DNA from: Lientehia sp934351765
GTDB lineage: Bacteria > Bacillota > Clostridia > Lachnospirales > Lachnospiraceae
Assembly (NCBI RefSeq): GCF_052118925.1
Contig: NZ_JBQKGG010000008.1
Coordinates: 38,221 to 102,220 of the forward strand
DNA length: 64,000 bases
Direction of reading: 5' to 3'
Below, one piece after another: positions 1 to 7,413 of this stretch (positions are counted from its first letter, which is position 1; every line of letters begins with the position of its first letter). The position numbers were made by a program, and so were the translations under genes. The notes under the pieces were generated by a model. The model did no database searches. It was given only the letters and a program-made list of their open reading frames with translations, and was not told the DNA's origin.

Positions 1-126
1 GGATTTCTCTTCCGCTTTTCCGATTTTGCTCTCGTATACCTTTTTCCGGTATGCTATTGCAATGAACCAAGTAACAGGAGCTACAACGCATAGTGTAATT
101 AAAATTGCTACGATTACAGCTATCAT
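1..126 (-). CDS. rny: Ribonuclease Y, N-terminal part (truncated by window edge)
   Basis: Only the first 42 codons are in the window. The ATG at 126-124 follows a GGGAGG ribosome binding site at about 131-137. The product starts with a single hydrophobic anchor (MIAVIVAILITLCVV...), followed by a basic and charged stretch (YRKKVYESKIGKAEEK). This is the typical membrane anchor plus start of the coiled coil of RNase Y, the membrane-bound endonuclease that starts mRNA decay in Firmicutes. The location directly downstream of recA on the same strand is the usual recA-rny order. The KH and HD catalytic domains lie outside the window, so the call rests on the N-terminus and the neighbourhood. Confidence 0.8.
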   Translation of the reverse strand, partial: MIAVIVAILITLCVVAPVTWFIAIAYRKKVYESKIGKAEEKS

Positions 127-292
127 AGTTCCTCCCACAGGAGCACCTCCTTATTTAGTTTTCATTGTACGCTGCCCAGGTATCTTATGGCCGATAATAC
201 CATGAGCATCACAACAATACAATTTTAAACTTTTCTAAGGTTATTGTCAAGCATTATTCCGGTCTGAAAGCAAGTCCTCAGAAAAAATGGTC

Positions 293-1360
293 CTATTTAT
301 CGTTCTCTTCTTTCCGGTCTTCTTCTGCTGCTTTTTCATTTCCCCAGACCGGTGCCGGCGCACCGTCTGTCAATCCGTAATGTGCTCTTACCTTCTCGGA
401 AATCTCAGACATGATCTCCGGATTGTTTGCCAGAAAGATCTTTGCATTCTCCCGTCCCTGTCCGATCTTGTTCCCGTTATAAGAATACCAGGCCCCGCTC
501 TTTTCCACGATATTTTCCTTTGCAGCCAGATCCAGGATATCTCCCTCTCTGGAAATTCCTTTTCCGAACATGATGTCAAACTCTGCCTCTCTGAACGGCG
601 GTGCCACTTTGTTTTTTACCACCTTCACACGGACACGGTTTCCAATCATCTCTCCGCCCTGCTTTAACGTCTCGATTCTTCTTACATCCAGCCGGACAGA
701 AGAATAGAATTTCAGTGCACGTCCGCCAGTGGTCGTCTCCGGATTTCCGAACATAACTCCAACCTTTTCACGAAGCTGATTGATAAAGATCACAACGCAG
801 TTGGATTTTCCGATCACAGCCGTCAGTTTCCGGAGGGCCTGGGACATCAGGCGTGCCTGAAGACCCACATGGGCATCGCCCATATCTCCGTCGATTTCCG
901 CCTTGGGTACCAGAGCTGCAACCGAGTCAATAATTACAATATCCACAGCACCGGAACGCACCATGGTTTCCGCGATCTCCAGCGCCTGCTCGCCGCTGTC
1001 CGGCTGGGAAATATACAGGTTGTCAATGTCAACGCCGATGCTCTTTGCATACACAGGATCCAGCGCGTGCTCCGCATCGATAAAACCGGCGATCCCGTCA
1101 CGCTTCTGGACTTCCGCAACCATGTGAAGCGCTACGGTTGTTTTACCGCTGGACTCCGGTCCGTAAATCTCCACGATTCTTCCTCTCGGTACACCGCCCA
1201 GTCCCAGAGCAATATCCAGGCTCAGAGATCCCGTAGGAATCGTCTCAATATTCATATGGGCAGAAGAATCACCCAGACGCATAACCGCACCTTTTCCGTA
1301 AGCTTTTTCAATATTTACCAGCGCCGCATCCAGGGCTTTCTGCTTCTCTTCTCTTATCAT
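293..1360 (-). CDS. recA: Recombinase RecA
   Basis: 355-aa ATPase that forms filaments on single-stranded DNA, drives strand exchange and activates LexA self-cleavage. Visible hallmarks are the Walker A motif GPESSGKT, the Walker B region DIVIIDSVAAL, the loop motif around QALRKLTAVIGKSN, and the INQLREKVGVMFGNPETTTGG region of the DNA-binding L2 loop, with the usual acidic C-terminus (EEDRKEEND). An in-frame start six codons upstream exists, but those codons overlap the GGAGGAG ribosome binding site, so the ATG at 1360-1358 is preferred. A LexA-type box and a sigma-A-like promoter lie just upstream. Length and motifs are normal for the family. Confidence 0.97.
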   Translation of the reverse strand: MIREEKQKALDAALVNIEKAYGKGAVMRLGDSSAHMNIETIPTGSLSLDIALGLGGVPRGRIVEIYGPESSGKTTVALHMVAEVQKRDGIAGFIDAEHALDPVYAKSIGVDIDNLYISQPDSGEQALEIAETMVRSGAVDIVIIDSVAALVPKAEIDGDMGDAHVGLQARLMSQALRKLTAVIGKSNCVVIFINQLREKVGVMFGNPETTTGGRALKFYSSVRLDVRRIETLKQGGEMIGNRVRVKVVKNKVAPPFREAEFDIMFGKGISREGDILDLAAKENIVEKSGAWYSYNGNKIGQGRENAKIFLANNPEIMSEISEKVRAHYGLTDGAPAPVWGNEKAAEEDRKEENDK

Positions 1361-1410
1361 AATTTCTCCTCCGCTCAAAATCCGTCTGTTCTTTCGTTAC
1401 CGTTTTATTT

Positions 1411-1424
1411 AGAACAAACGTTCG
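1411..1424 (-). promoter_or_regulatory. LexA (SOS) box upstream of recA
   Basis: The minus strand reads CGAACGTTTGTTCT. It contains the Firmicutes SOS core GAAC-N4-GTTC as a perfect dyad (1412-1423), about 50 bp before the recA start and just downstream of the predicted -10. This placement fits LexA repression of recA, the classical SOS arrangement. The dyad is seen directly; LexA binding is inferred. Confidence 0.8.
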
Positions 1425-1433
1425 TCTTTCCTT

Positions 1434-1462
1434 ATACTAATATACTTTCCTGAAAAAGTCAA
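1434..1462 (-). promoter_or_regulatory. Predicted recA promoter
   Basis: On the minus strand TTGACT (1462-1457) is followed after 17 bp by TAGTAT (1439-1434); an overlapping TATAAG lies slightly further down. This fits a sigma-A promoter, with the LexA box covering the start-site region. The exact -10 is uncertain. Confidence 0.55.
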
Positions 1463-1527
1463 TGTCTTTCTCAAACTTTCCAGACTGCCTTTTTTGCCTG
1501 TCTGCATTTGTACAACAGCTTCCGCCG

Positions 1528-2940
1528 CTATAAAAACCGACGGATCGGCAGCGTCACAATTCTTAAAACACTATACAGGATCTTTTTCCCGATTCCCATG
1601 GGTTTTTCATGGAATGCTTCCCCTGAAACCGGTTCCTCGCCTTTCCTTACCATTCTGCTGGAGGCCATGTCGGCTTCTGCCTCCTTCCGGAGCACTGCGT
1701 TCAGCTCTTCGGAATCCACAGCCAGCATAAGCTCCGTATCCTGATAAGTACTTCGCATATCCAGATTATACGAACCGACCAGACTCATGCGGTCATCGAT
1801 CAGGATCGTCTTGGTATGGCTGGAATGGGTTCCGACAAACTCATAAACCGTAACTCCGGTATGAAGGATCTTCTTTTTCTGGTTCAGATAATCGGTACAT
1901 CCCCATGGATTGGCCCCGTTCTCCACGGCATTGGTGATAATCCCAACCTGGCGTCCCCGGCAGATTTCTGTTAAATCCTGATACATCTCCGGCCCGCAGA
2001 TAATATAAGGTGTCTGGATTGTGATTTCTGTTCCTGTTTTCATCAGTTCACCGGCGCAGTACCAGAGTTTCGGCTCCTTATTTTCAGCTTCCACTGGATT
2101 TGACAGCAGCGTGATCTTGTTCACCGGCATGGTTTCTGCCGTCCAGTCCGGTTTCTCTTCATATACCTCCGGTAATCGTTCCGTGAGCAGCCGATACGTA
2201 TCTTCCAGTTCACTCCGGGCCTTTTCTTTTTTGGAATTCCAGTGTCCGGGCTGAAACGTTTTACTGTCTTCCAGATTCCATATTTCATCAAAATAATCAA
2301 GGAGCTGGCAGACTGACCGGCCGGCCGCACCGCTTTCCGTACATACAAACAGCTCCCTGTCAATATTCTGGGATTTTGAATAATTTCCCAGAAACAGATC
2401 ATCGGTATTCCGCCCGCCTAACAGATACCGGACACCGTCTGCGATCACATACTTGTCATGGAGGCGTGCCTGGAACTTCCATGGTTTTAAACCATTTACC
2501 GGATTATAGATCCGGATCTGAGCATTGTCCGATAAGGCCAGTGCCTGAAAATAGGGATTCCCGCGGACATCCAGAAATCCGCTCAGCCCGTCGATCAGCA
2601 CCTTTACAGACACACCGCGCTCCGATGCTTCCAGAAGTGCCGAAAGCATCCCTTTTCCGCTGGTGTCCGCATTAAAATCAAAGGTGGATAGAATGATCTC
2701 CTTTTTTGCCGTATGGATCATACGCAGCCGGCAGATTAATGCTTCCTCATTGTCTGCCACATAGGCAACCCGCTCCTCTCCTGCCACCGTTCCGTAACAG
2801 GACGCAGCAGAAAACGACTGTTTTAGTTCTTCCGAAACTGCCTTATGGCTCACATAGGGAATGATCAGAAACAACAGGTAAATAAGAACTGCACTAAGAA
2901 TCACATATTTCAGATATTTCTTCACTCTGAGAACCTTCAT
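1528..2940 (-). CDS. Phospholipase D family protein, cardiolipin synthase-like
   Basis: 470-aa membrane-anchored protein with one N-terminal transmembrane segment (about residues 8-30, YVILSAVLIYLLFLIIPYV) and two PLD HKD motifs. The first is HDKYVIADGVRYLLGGRN and the second HTKTILIDDRMSLVGSYN, each giving H-x-K-x4-D. Two HKD motifs form one active site that transfers phosphatidyl groups, as in cardiolipin synthase. The single anchor and the variable spacing mean another PLD-type phosphodiesterase is possible. The ATG at 2940 follows a GAAAGG site; an upstream in-frame start adds 17 Cys-rich residues and is less likely. It is in the same orientation as recA, with no shared operon evident. 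Confidence 0.75.
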   Translation of the reverse strand: MKVLRVKKYLKYVILSAVLIYLLFLIIPYVSHKAVSEELKQSFSAASCYGTVAGEERVAYVADNEEALICRLRMIHTAKKEIILSTFDFNADTSGKGMLSALLEASERGVSVKVLIDGLSGFLDVRGNPYFQALALSDNAQIRIYNPVNGLKPWKFQARLHDKYVIADGVRYLLGGRNTDDLFLGNYSKSQNIDRELFVCTESGAAGRSVCQLLDYFDEIWNLEDSKTFQPGHWNSKKEKARSELEDTYRLLTERLPEVYEEKPDWTAETMPVNKITLLSNPVEAENKEPKLWYCAGELMKTGTEITIQTPYIICGPEMYQDLTEICRGRQVGIITNAVENGANPWGCTDYLNQKKKILHTGVTVYEFVGTHSSHTKTILIDDRMSLVGSYNLDMRSTYQDTELMLAVDSEELNAVLRKEAEADMASSRMVRKGEEPVSGEAFHEKPMGIGKKILYSVLRIVTLPIRRFL

Positions 2941-3056
2941 GAACTGCCTTTCTTTCGGGAACCGGTCTCCGATTACAGAACAGGAGCACAAACCATCCCG
3001 GCCGCGCTCCCGTTTTTTCTCTTTTGTATCATCCGCGAATCCTATGTATCCGCAGA

Positions 3057-3314
3057 TCAGACAGACACTGTCACACCGGCCAGCTGTTCCAGCCGCGTGA
3101 TCCGCTTGTCCATGATCACCAGCGTATCCTTCTCCAGACGGTTCGCATTGACCTCATGCCAGATTGCATCCAGCTGCCGATCCATACGATCGAGCCGTTC
3201 TTCGATACGTCCAAGCCGGCTCTCATGGGAATCAAAGCGTTTATAGATCCGCTCTTCCATACGGGCCATCTCATCGATGATCATGTGAACCATGTCTCTC
3301 ATATCCTGATCCAT
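3057..3314 (-). CDS. Small coiled-coil protein of unknown function
   Basis: 85-aa protein chosen from the ATG at 3314, which has a perfect GGAGGTG ribosome binding site. A longer open frame reaching 3542 has no such site and reads through an evident non-coding stretch. The sequence (MARMEERIYKRFDSHESRLGRIEERLDRMDRQLDAIWHEV) has a clear heptad pattern, then MDKRITRLEQLAGV at the end. It contains no enzymatic motif. Short proteins of this style occur in many Clostridia, some phage-derived, but no function can be stated. Confidence 0.65.
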   Translation of the reverse strand: MDQDMRDMVHMIIDEMARMEERIYKRFDSHESRLGRIEERLDRMDRQLDAIWHEVNANRLEKDTLVIMDKRITRLEQLAGVTVSV

Positions 3315-3549
3315 CCTCGTCACCTCCGTGGTATTTCTCTTCTGTACAGCGGCAGGTCTTATTCCTGCCCGGTTTACAAGGCAACGGTATTTTATATGAA
3401 AACCGCCCGGAACCGAATCGGTCCGGGCAGGTCTGTCCAGGAGTCGAAATTTCTGATCCCAACGGCAATCGAACATATGTCTGATCACCTTTGGGATTAC
3501 CTTTCGATTACCATGTGCCCAAAAGCCATGGTTTTCATCCATTTTCTAA

Positions 3550-3895
3550 TGGACCTGAGGGGAATCGAACCCCTGTCCGAAAGTCCTTCCAGCCAGGTTT
3601 CTTCCATCACAGTCTCTCTACGGACATTCCCTCACATGAATGCCGAAAGACAGGCTTCCATGCTCAGTAGCTTCATCAGATCTTCCACCTCTGCAAAGCT
3701 TAGGAGGCGAAGTTCCCCGCATCGTCGATGCCGGTTACTTAAGCTGCGGGAGACCTAAGGCCGACAGCTGCAATTAAGCAGCGTACGCTAACTGTTCGTC
3801 TGCGTTTATATTTAGGTTTCCATGTTGGTGACGCAGTCATGGTCTACGGATGGCTTCCCAGATTTCTGAACCCCCGTCGAAACCAGTACAAGCCC
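3550..3895 (-). ncRNA. ssrA: Transfer-messenger RNA (tmRNA)
   Basis: About 346 nt. The 5' end GGGCUUG (3895-3889) pairs with the 3' end CAGGUCC (3557-3551), giving a seven-pair acceptor stem. The T arm reads GGGGTTCGATTCCCC near 3560-3575. The mRNA-like part runs from about 3806 to the TAA at 3776-3774 and encodes a tag ending ADEQLAYAA. The downstream sequence can fold as pseudoknots. CCA is not encoded. tmRNA rescues stalled ribosomes together with SmpB, encoded here at 14.0 kb. The exact ends come from stem pairing and could move by one or two bases. Confidence 0.93.
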
Positions 3896-3920
3896 TGGTT
3901 TGTGAAGAATCAGTATTGAC

Positions 3921-3949
3921 ATTATAAGCCGGAGCGCCCGGATTGTCAA
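3921..3949 (-). promoter_or_regulatory. tmRNA promoter
   Basis: On the minus strand a consensus TTGACA (3949-3944), 17 bp spacer and consensus TATAAT (3926-3921) lie about 25 bp before the mature tmRNA 5' end. This is a strong sigma-A promoter, as expected for an abundant RNA. Confidence 0.85.
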
Positions 3950-4006
3950 CCCCGCAGCGTCCGGCTTTTTTGTTTTTTTCTATTTTTTTTGAATTCTTTA
4001 TAAATA

Positions 4007-5101
4007 TTAGATTTTTTTCAGCTTTTCTCCCGCAGCCCTAAAAAGCTCCTCCATACGGCGATTGCAGGAGCCGATGGGCACACCTGCATCGATGACCCGG
4101 TCACAGGACTGAACCAGCTTCAGTGCCTCCGAAAATGCTTGGTCGCTGATCTCCTGAAACGGGGTCTCGGAAACGACTCTTGACGCCAGAACCCTGGCCA
4201 GCCGGTAATCCAGATCGTTCTCGTAAAGAATGGCCGCCGCAAAGGGGATCTGCTCCTTCTGAAGTCTGCGGTAGACCGGGATTCCCGTCCCGCAGGCTGA
4301 AAGCACCAGTACCTGCGGCTCTCCCAGAATCCCCGGAAGCTCGATGCTTCCGAAGCAGGGATCGTAGGATCCGTTATCGATCTCATACAGTTCCCGTATG
4401 ATCTCCTCCCGGAAGATCTCCTCCGGCCGGCCGTAATGGGAAATATATTCACCCTTGACGCAGAGGATCTTATCAGAAACCTTCTGGGCCAGATCGATCT
4501 CATGGAGGGACATGACCACCGTGATCTGCTTCTCCCTCGCCATGGTGTTCAGAATGGACAGAAGCTCCAGCTTGTGGCGGATATCCAGAAACGAGGTAGG
4601 CTCATCTAAAATGATGATCTCCGGCTCCTGGCAGATGGCTCTGGCCAGCAGGACTCTTTGGCGCTGTCCGTCACTGATGGCATTAAAATCCCGGCTTCCC
4701 AGATTCTCTGCATGGACGGCGCACATGGCGTCCTCCACCTTTTTCTCGTCCTCCCGGCTCAGAATCCCCAGTCGTCCCGTATAGGGATAACGGCCGGTGG
4801 CAACAATGTCATGACAGGTCATCAGCTCCGGCTTCATGCGCTCCGTCAGAACCACCGCCATTTTCGTGGAAAGGCTCTTATAAGACATGGAACCGATATC
4901 ATTCTGATCCAGAACGGCTTTTCCGCCGATGAGCTTCAGCTGTCTGGTAATGCTCTTTAAGATCGTGGATTTTCCGGAGCCGTTGGGGCCGATGAGGGTC
5001 ACGATCTCCCCCTTCCGGATCCCGATATTGATATCATGGATCAGCGGGGTTCCGTCATAGCCCACCTCCAGATTTTCCAGCTTCAGATAATACTCTTCCA
5101 T
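4007..5101 (-). CDS. ABC transporter ATP-binding protein for corrinoid uptake, with C-terminal extension
   Basis: 364-aa FecE/BtuD-type ATPase. It has Walker A (GPNGSGKST), the Q-loop region, signature-like ISDGQRQRVLLARA, Walker B (IIILDEPTSFLD) and the switch His in VVMSLHEIDLA. The ATPase domain ends near residue 250. About 110 further residues (from about QVLVLSACGTGIPVYRRL onward) form an extra domain not found in minimal BtuD/FecE. The ATG at 5101 shares one base with the permease stop (TGATG), indicating translational coupling. As the last gene of the cobalamin-riboswitch operon it should energise corrinoid import with the permease. The role of the C-terminal domain is unknown; its Gly-rich start suggests a small Rossmann-like fold. 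Confidence 0.85.
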   Translation of the reverse strand: MEEYYLKLENLEVGYDGTPLIHDINIGIRKGEIVTLIGPNGSGKSTILKSITRQLKLIGGKAVLDQNDIGSMSYKSLSTKMAVVLTERMKPELMTCHDIVATGRYPYTGRLGILSREDEKKVEDAMCAVHAENLGSRDFNAISDGQRQRVLLARAICQEPEIIILDEPTSFLDIRHKLELLSILNTMAREKQITVVMSLHEIDLAQKVSDKILCVKGEYISHYGRPEEIFREEIIRELYEIDNGSYDPCFGSIELPGILGEPQVLVLSACGTGIPVYRRLQKEQIPFAAAILYENDLDYRLARVLASRVVSETPFQEISDQAFSEALKLVQSCDRVIDAGVPIGSCNRRMEELFRAAGEKLKKI

Positions 5102-6141
5102 CAGCGCTTTCCTTTCTGCCGTTTTAACATCATAAAGATCACGATAGGCGCACCGAACACCGAGGTTACCGTGCTGATGTTCAGCTCCAACGGTGCAAAG
5201 GCAATTCTGGCAATGAGATCGCACAGCATACAGAACACGGCTCCGCCTAAGAATGTTCCCGGGATCACCACCAGAGGCCGCGAGGTGCCGAGACACTGCT
5301 TGATCAGATACGGCACGGCAATCCCGACAAAGGAAATGGGGCCGGCAAAGGCCGTCACACAGGCTGACAGAATACTGGACAACAGGATCAGTGCCACCCG
5401 GAACGCCTTAATATTAACCCCCATGCTCTGTGCATAAGCCTCACCAAGCTGATACGCGCCGATGGGCTTGGACAAGAAAAATGTGATGCAGACCGTAATC
5501 CCGACCACCACTGCCGCCACTGCCACATTGCTCCAGCTCATGCCCGAAAAGCTGCCCTGGGACCAGCCGTGAAGATTCACGATATCAGAATCCTCTGCAA
5601 AGGTAATCACAAAATCCGTAACCGCAGAGCAGATATACCCGACCATGATACCGGCCACCAGAAGCGTCGCCATGTGGCGCAGCCTTCTTGAAAACAGCAG
5701 GATAAACCCGATCGTGATCAGGGATCCGATAAACGCCGCCAGGATCAGCGTGTAAGAGGAAACCGTCCGGAATTTCTCCAGAAAATAAATCATGGTCAAT
5801 GCCACCACCATCTTCGCACCGGAAGAGATTCCCAGCACGAACGGCCCGGCAATCGGATTTTCAAAAAAGGTCTGCAGCAGAAAACCGGAAAGGGACAGCG
5901 CCCCTCCCAGCAATGCCGCCATGAGGATCCGGGGCAGGCGGATCTTCCAGATGATGTTATACTCTGTCTGGGAGCCTCCGCCCTTAAAGATGATCCGGAG
6001 GATCTCCGGAACAGAAATATCCACATTCCCCGTATTGATATTCAGCACCGTGATGGCCAGAAAGGCTGCGGTCAGAACGGCGAACACCAGCACATAACGC
6101 GAGCGCCGTTTAAAATTTTCCATGTGAAAGTTCTGCTGCAT
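5101..6141 (-). CDS. FecCD/BtuC-type ABC transporter permease
   Basis: 346-aa polytopic membrane protein of the FecCD family, which forms the channel for iron-siderophore, haem or B12 importers. Visible family features are the LPRILMAALLGGALSLSGFLLQTFFENPIAGPFVLGISSGA block, a GPISFVGIAVPYLIKQCLGTSRP coupling-helix region with the conserved Gly, and about ten hydrophobic segments. It is followed without a gap by the ATPase and preceded by the binding lipoprotein (12-bp gap). Substrate is inferred from the cobalamin riboswitch at the head of the operon, which favours corrinoids over iron chelates. Confidence 0.87.
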   Translation of the reverse strand: MQQNFHMENFKRRSRYVLVFAVLTAAFLAITVLNINTGNVDISVPEILRIIFKGGGSQTEYNIIWKIRLPRILMAALLGGALSLSGFLLQTFFENPIAGPFVLGISSGAKMVVALTMIYFLEKFRTVSSYTLILAAFIGSLITIGFILLFSRRLRHMATLLVAGIMVGYICSAVTDFVITFAEDSDIVNLHGWSQGSFSGMSWSNVAVAAVVVGITVCITFFLSKPIGAYQLGEAYAQSMGVNIKAFRVALILLSSILSACVTAFAGPISFVGIAVPYLIKQCLGTSRPLVVIPGTFLGGAVFCMLCDLIARIAFAPLELNISTVTSVFGAPIVIFMMLKRQKGKR

Positions 6142-6153
6142 ATCATTCCTCTT

Positions 6154-7413
6154 TTACTGTACTTTTGTTAAGAAGGTCATCTGGGAAGCGTCCCCGTCTG
6201 TCAGCATGAGATTCAGGTCGCGGATCAGCTCTCCGACGATGTCAGTTGCCTGATACAGGGATTTTCCTGTTGTCCAGACATTCCCCTCTTTTACGGCCTT
6301 GAAATCTGCAAACAGCTCGCTCTTGCCGATCAGCTCATCCATGCTCTGGATGGGCGAATCAATGGCCGCATTATATACCAGATAGTCGGCGTTGACTGCC
6401 GTTGCATAAAATTCCTCCATAGACAGGGAAACGTTGGTTTTTCCGGAATCGTCCGCCAGATCCGCGAAGACATAGCGGCCGCCGGCAATCTCGATCATCT
6501 TGGGAATATAATCGGTTGCCTTCCGTACAACCACGGAGCCATCGGTGCTCACATAGAAGAACGCCACCGTTTTCTCGGTGTTCTGGAAATCCTTCAGGTC
6601 ACTGATGACCTTTGTCTGCTCCTCAAAGAACTGCTCTGCTTCGCTTACCTTGTCGGTAAGGACACCATAAACCTTGATCCACTCGGTTCTTCCCAGCGGA
6701 TGGGTCTCATAGCTGGATCGGTCGATGAATACCGGAATATCCAGCATTTCGATCATCTCCTGAACCTTGGGCGTGTGAAGGATCATGGTGGACTCAATGG
6801 CCAGATTACAGCCCTCGTCTACCAGAAGCTCATAATCCGGCTCGCTGTACTTTCCGGCATAAAGAATCTTTCCGTCGTTCATGGCAGTCACCGCATCCTC
6901 AATATACCAGCCGGATGCCTGAGTTCCGCTTAACCGGATCGAATCCAGGGCATCGATGGAATCAAACAATGCCATGGCAGAGGTGGCCGCCAGATAGATC
7001 TTATTTAACGGCTTCTGGAGCACGATGATGTCCGGATCCAGCCCCTCCGGTGCTTCCTTCCCGTCGGGAACCACCAGATATCTGGCGCTGTCATGAACAT
7101 CGATCAGAGAATAGCCGCCCTCATAATTGTATACATCAAAGCACTCCGCATAGGTCAGCTCCATGGTGGATTCATAAGTCAGTCCGGGAAGCTCCGGTGC
7201 ATTTTCGTCTTTCTGAGCTGCCTTGCTGCTTTCCTCAGCTTCCGTTTCTCCGTCCGCCTTTGATTCGCTTTCCTTTGTTTCCGCTGCTTCGGCCGTCGTC
7301 TCGGCCGCAGCCTTTGTGGTCTCTGTATTTTCTGCCGTCCGGCTGCCGCAGCCCCCCAGAAGGAGGACTGCTGACAGGGCCAGAGCGGTCAGGCGATAAA
7401 ACTTCTTTCTCAT
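6154..7413 (-). CDS. Corrinoid-type ABC substrate-binding lipoprotein
   Basis: 419 aa with a lipoprotein signal peptide (lipobox LLGGC, Cys22), then a Thr/Glu-rich linker to about residue 75 and a periplasmic-binding-protein fold of the BtuF/FhuD type. The N lobe includes a stretch IIVLQKPLNKIYLAATSAMALFDSIDAL; the interlobe helix region is near DIPVFIDRSSYETHPLGRTEWIKVYGVL; the C lobe follows to the end. It would deliver ligand to the permease encoded next. Its ATG overlaps the stop of the upstream giant gene (ATGA at 7413-7410), so translation is coupled. That neighbour ends with a domain resembling this protein's N lobe. Corrinoid specificity is inferred from the riboswitch. Confidence 0.87.
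   Translation of the reverse strand: MRKKFYRLTALALSAVLLLGGCGSRTAENTETTKAAAETTAEAAETKESESKADGETEAEESSKAAQKDENAPELPGLTYESTMELTYAECFDVYNYEGGYSLIDVHDSARYLVVPDGKEAPEGLDPDIIVLQKPLNKIYLAATSAMALFDSIDALDSIRLSGTQASGWYIEDAVTAMNDGKILYAGKYSEPDYELLVDEGCNLAIESTMILHTPKVQEMIEMLDIPVFIDRSSYETHPLGRTEWIKVYGVLTDKVSEAEQFFEEQTKVISDLKDFQNTEKTVAFFYVSTDGSVVVRKATDYIPKMIEIAGGRYVFADLADDSGKTNVSLSMEEFYATAVNADYLVYNAAIDSPIQSMDELIGKSELFADFKAVKEGNVWTTGKSLYQATDIVGELIRDLNLMLTDGDASQMTFLTKVQ

Noticed and set aside
3024..3758. Long plus-strand open frame of 244 codons over the tmRNA
   Set aside because: It is antisense to the tmRNA and to the small coiled-coil gene, has no ribosome binding site, and the peptide shows no recognisable family features.
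3927..3970. GC-rich hairpin followed by a T run on the plus strand between tmRNA and the ATPase gene
   Set aside because: It points the wrong way for the minus-strand operon and overlaps the tmRNA promoter; probably not a functional terminator.
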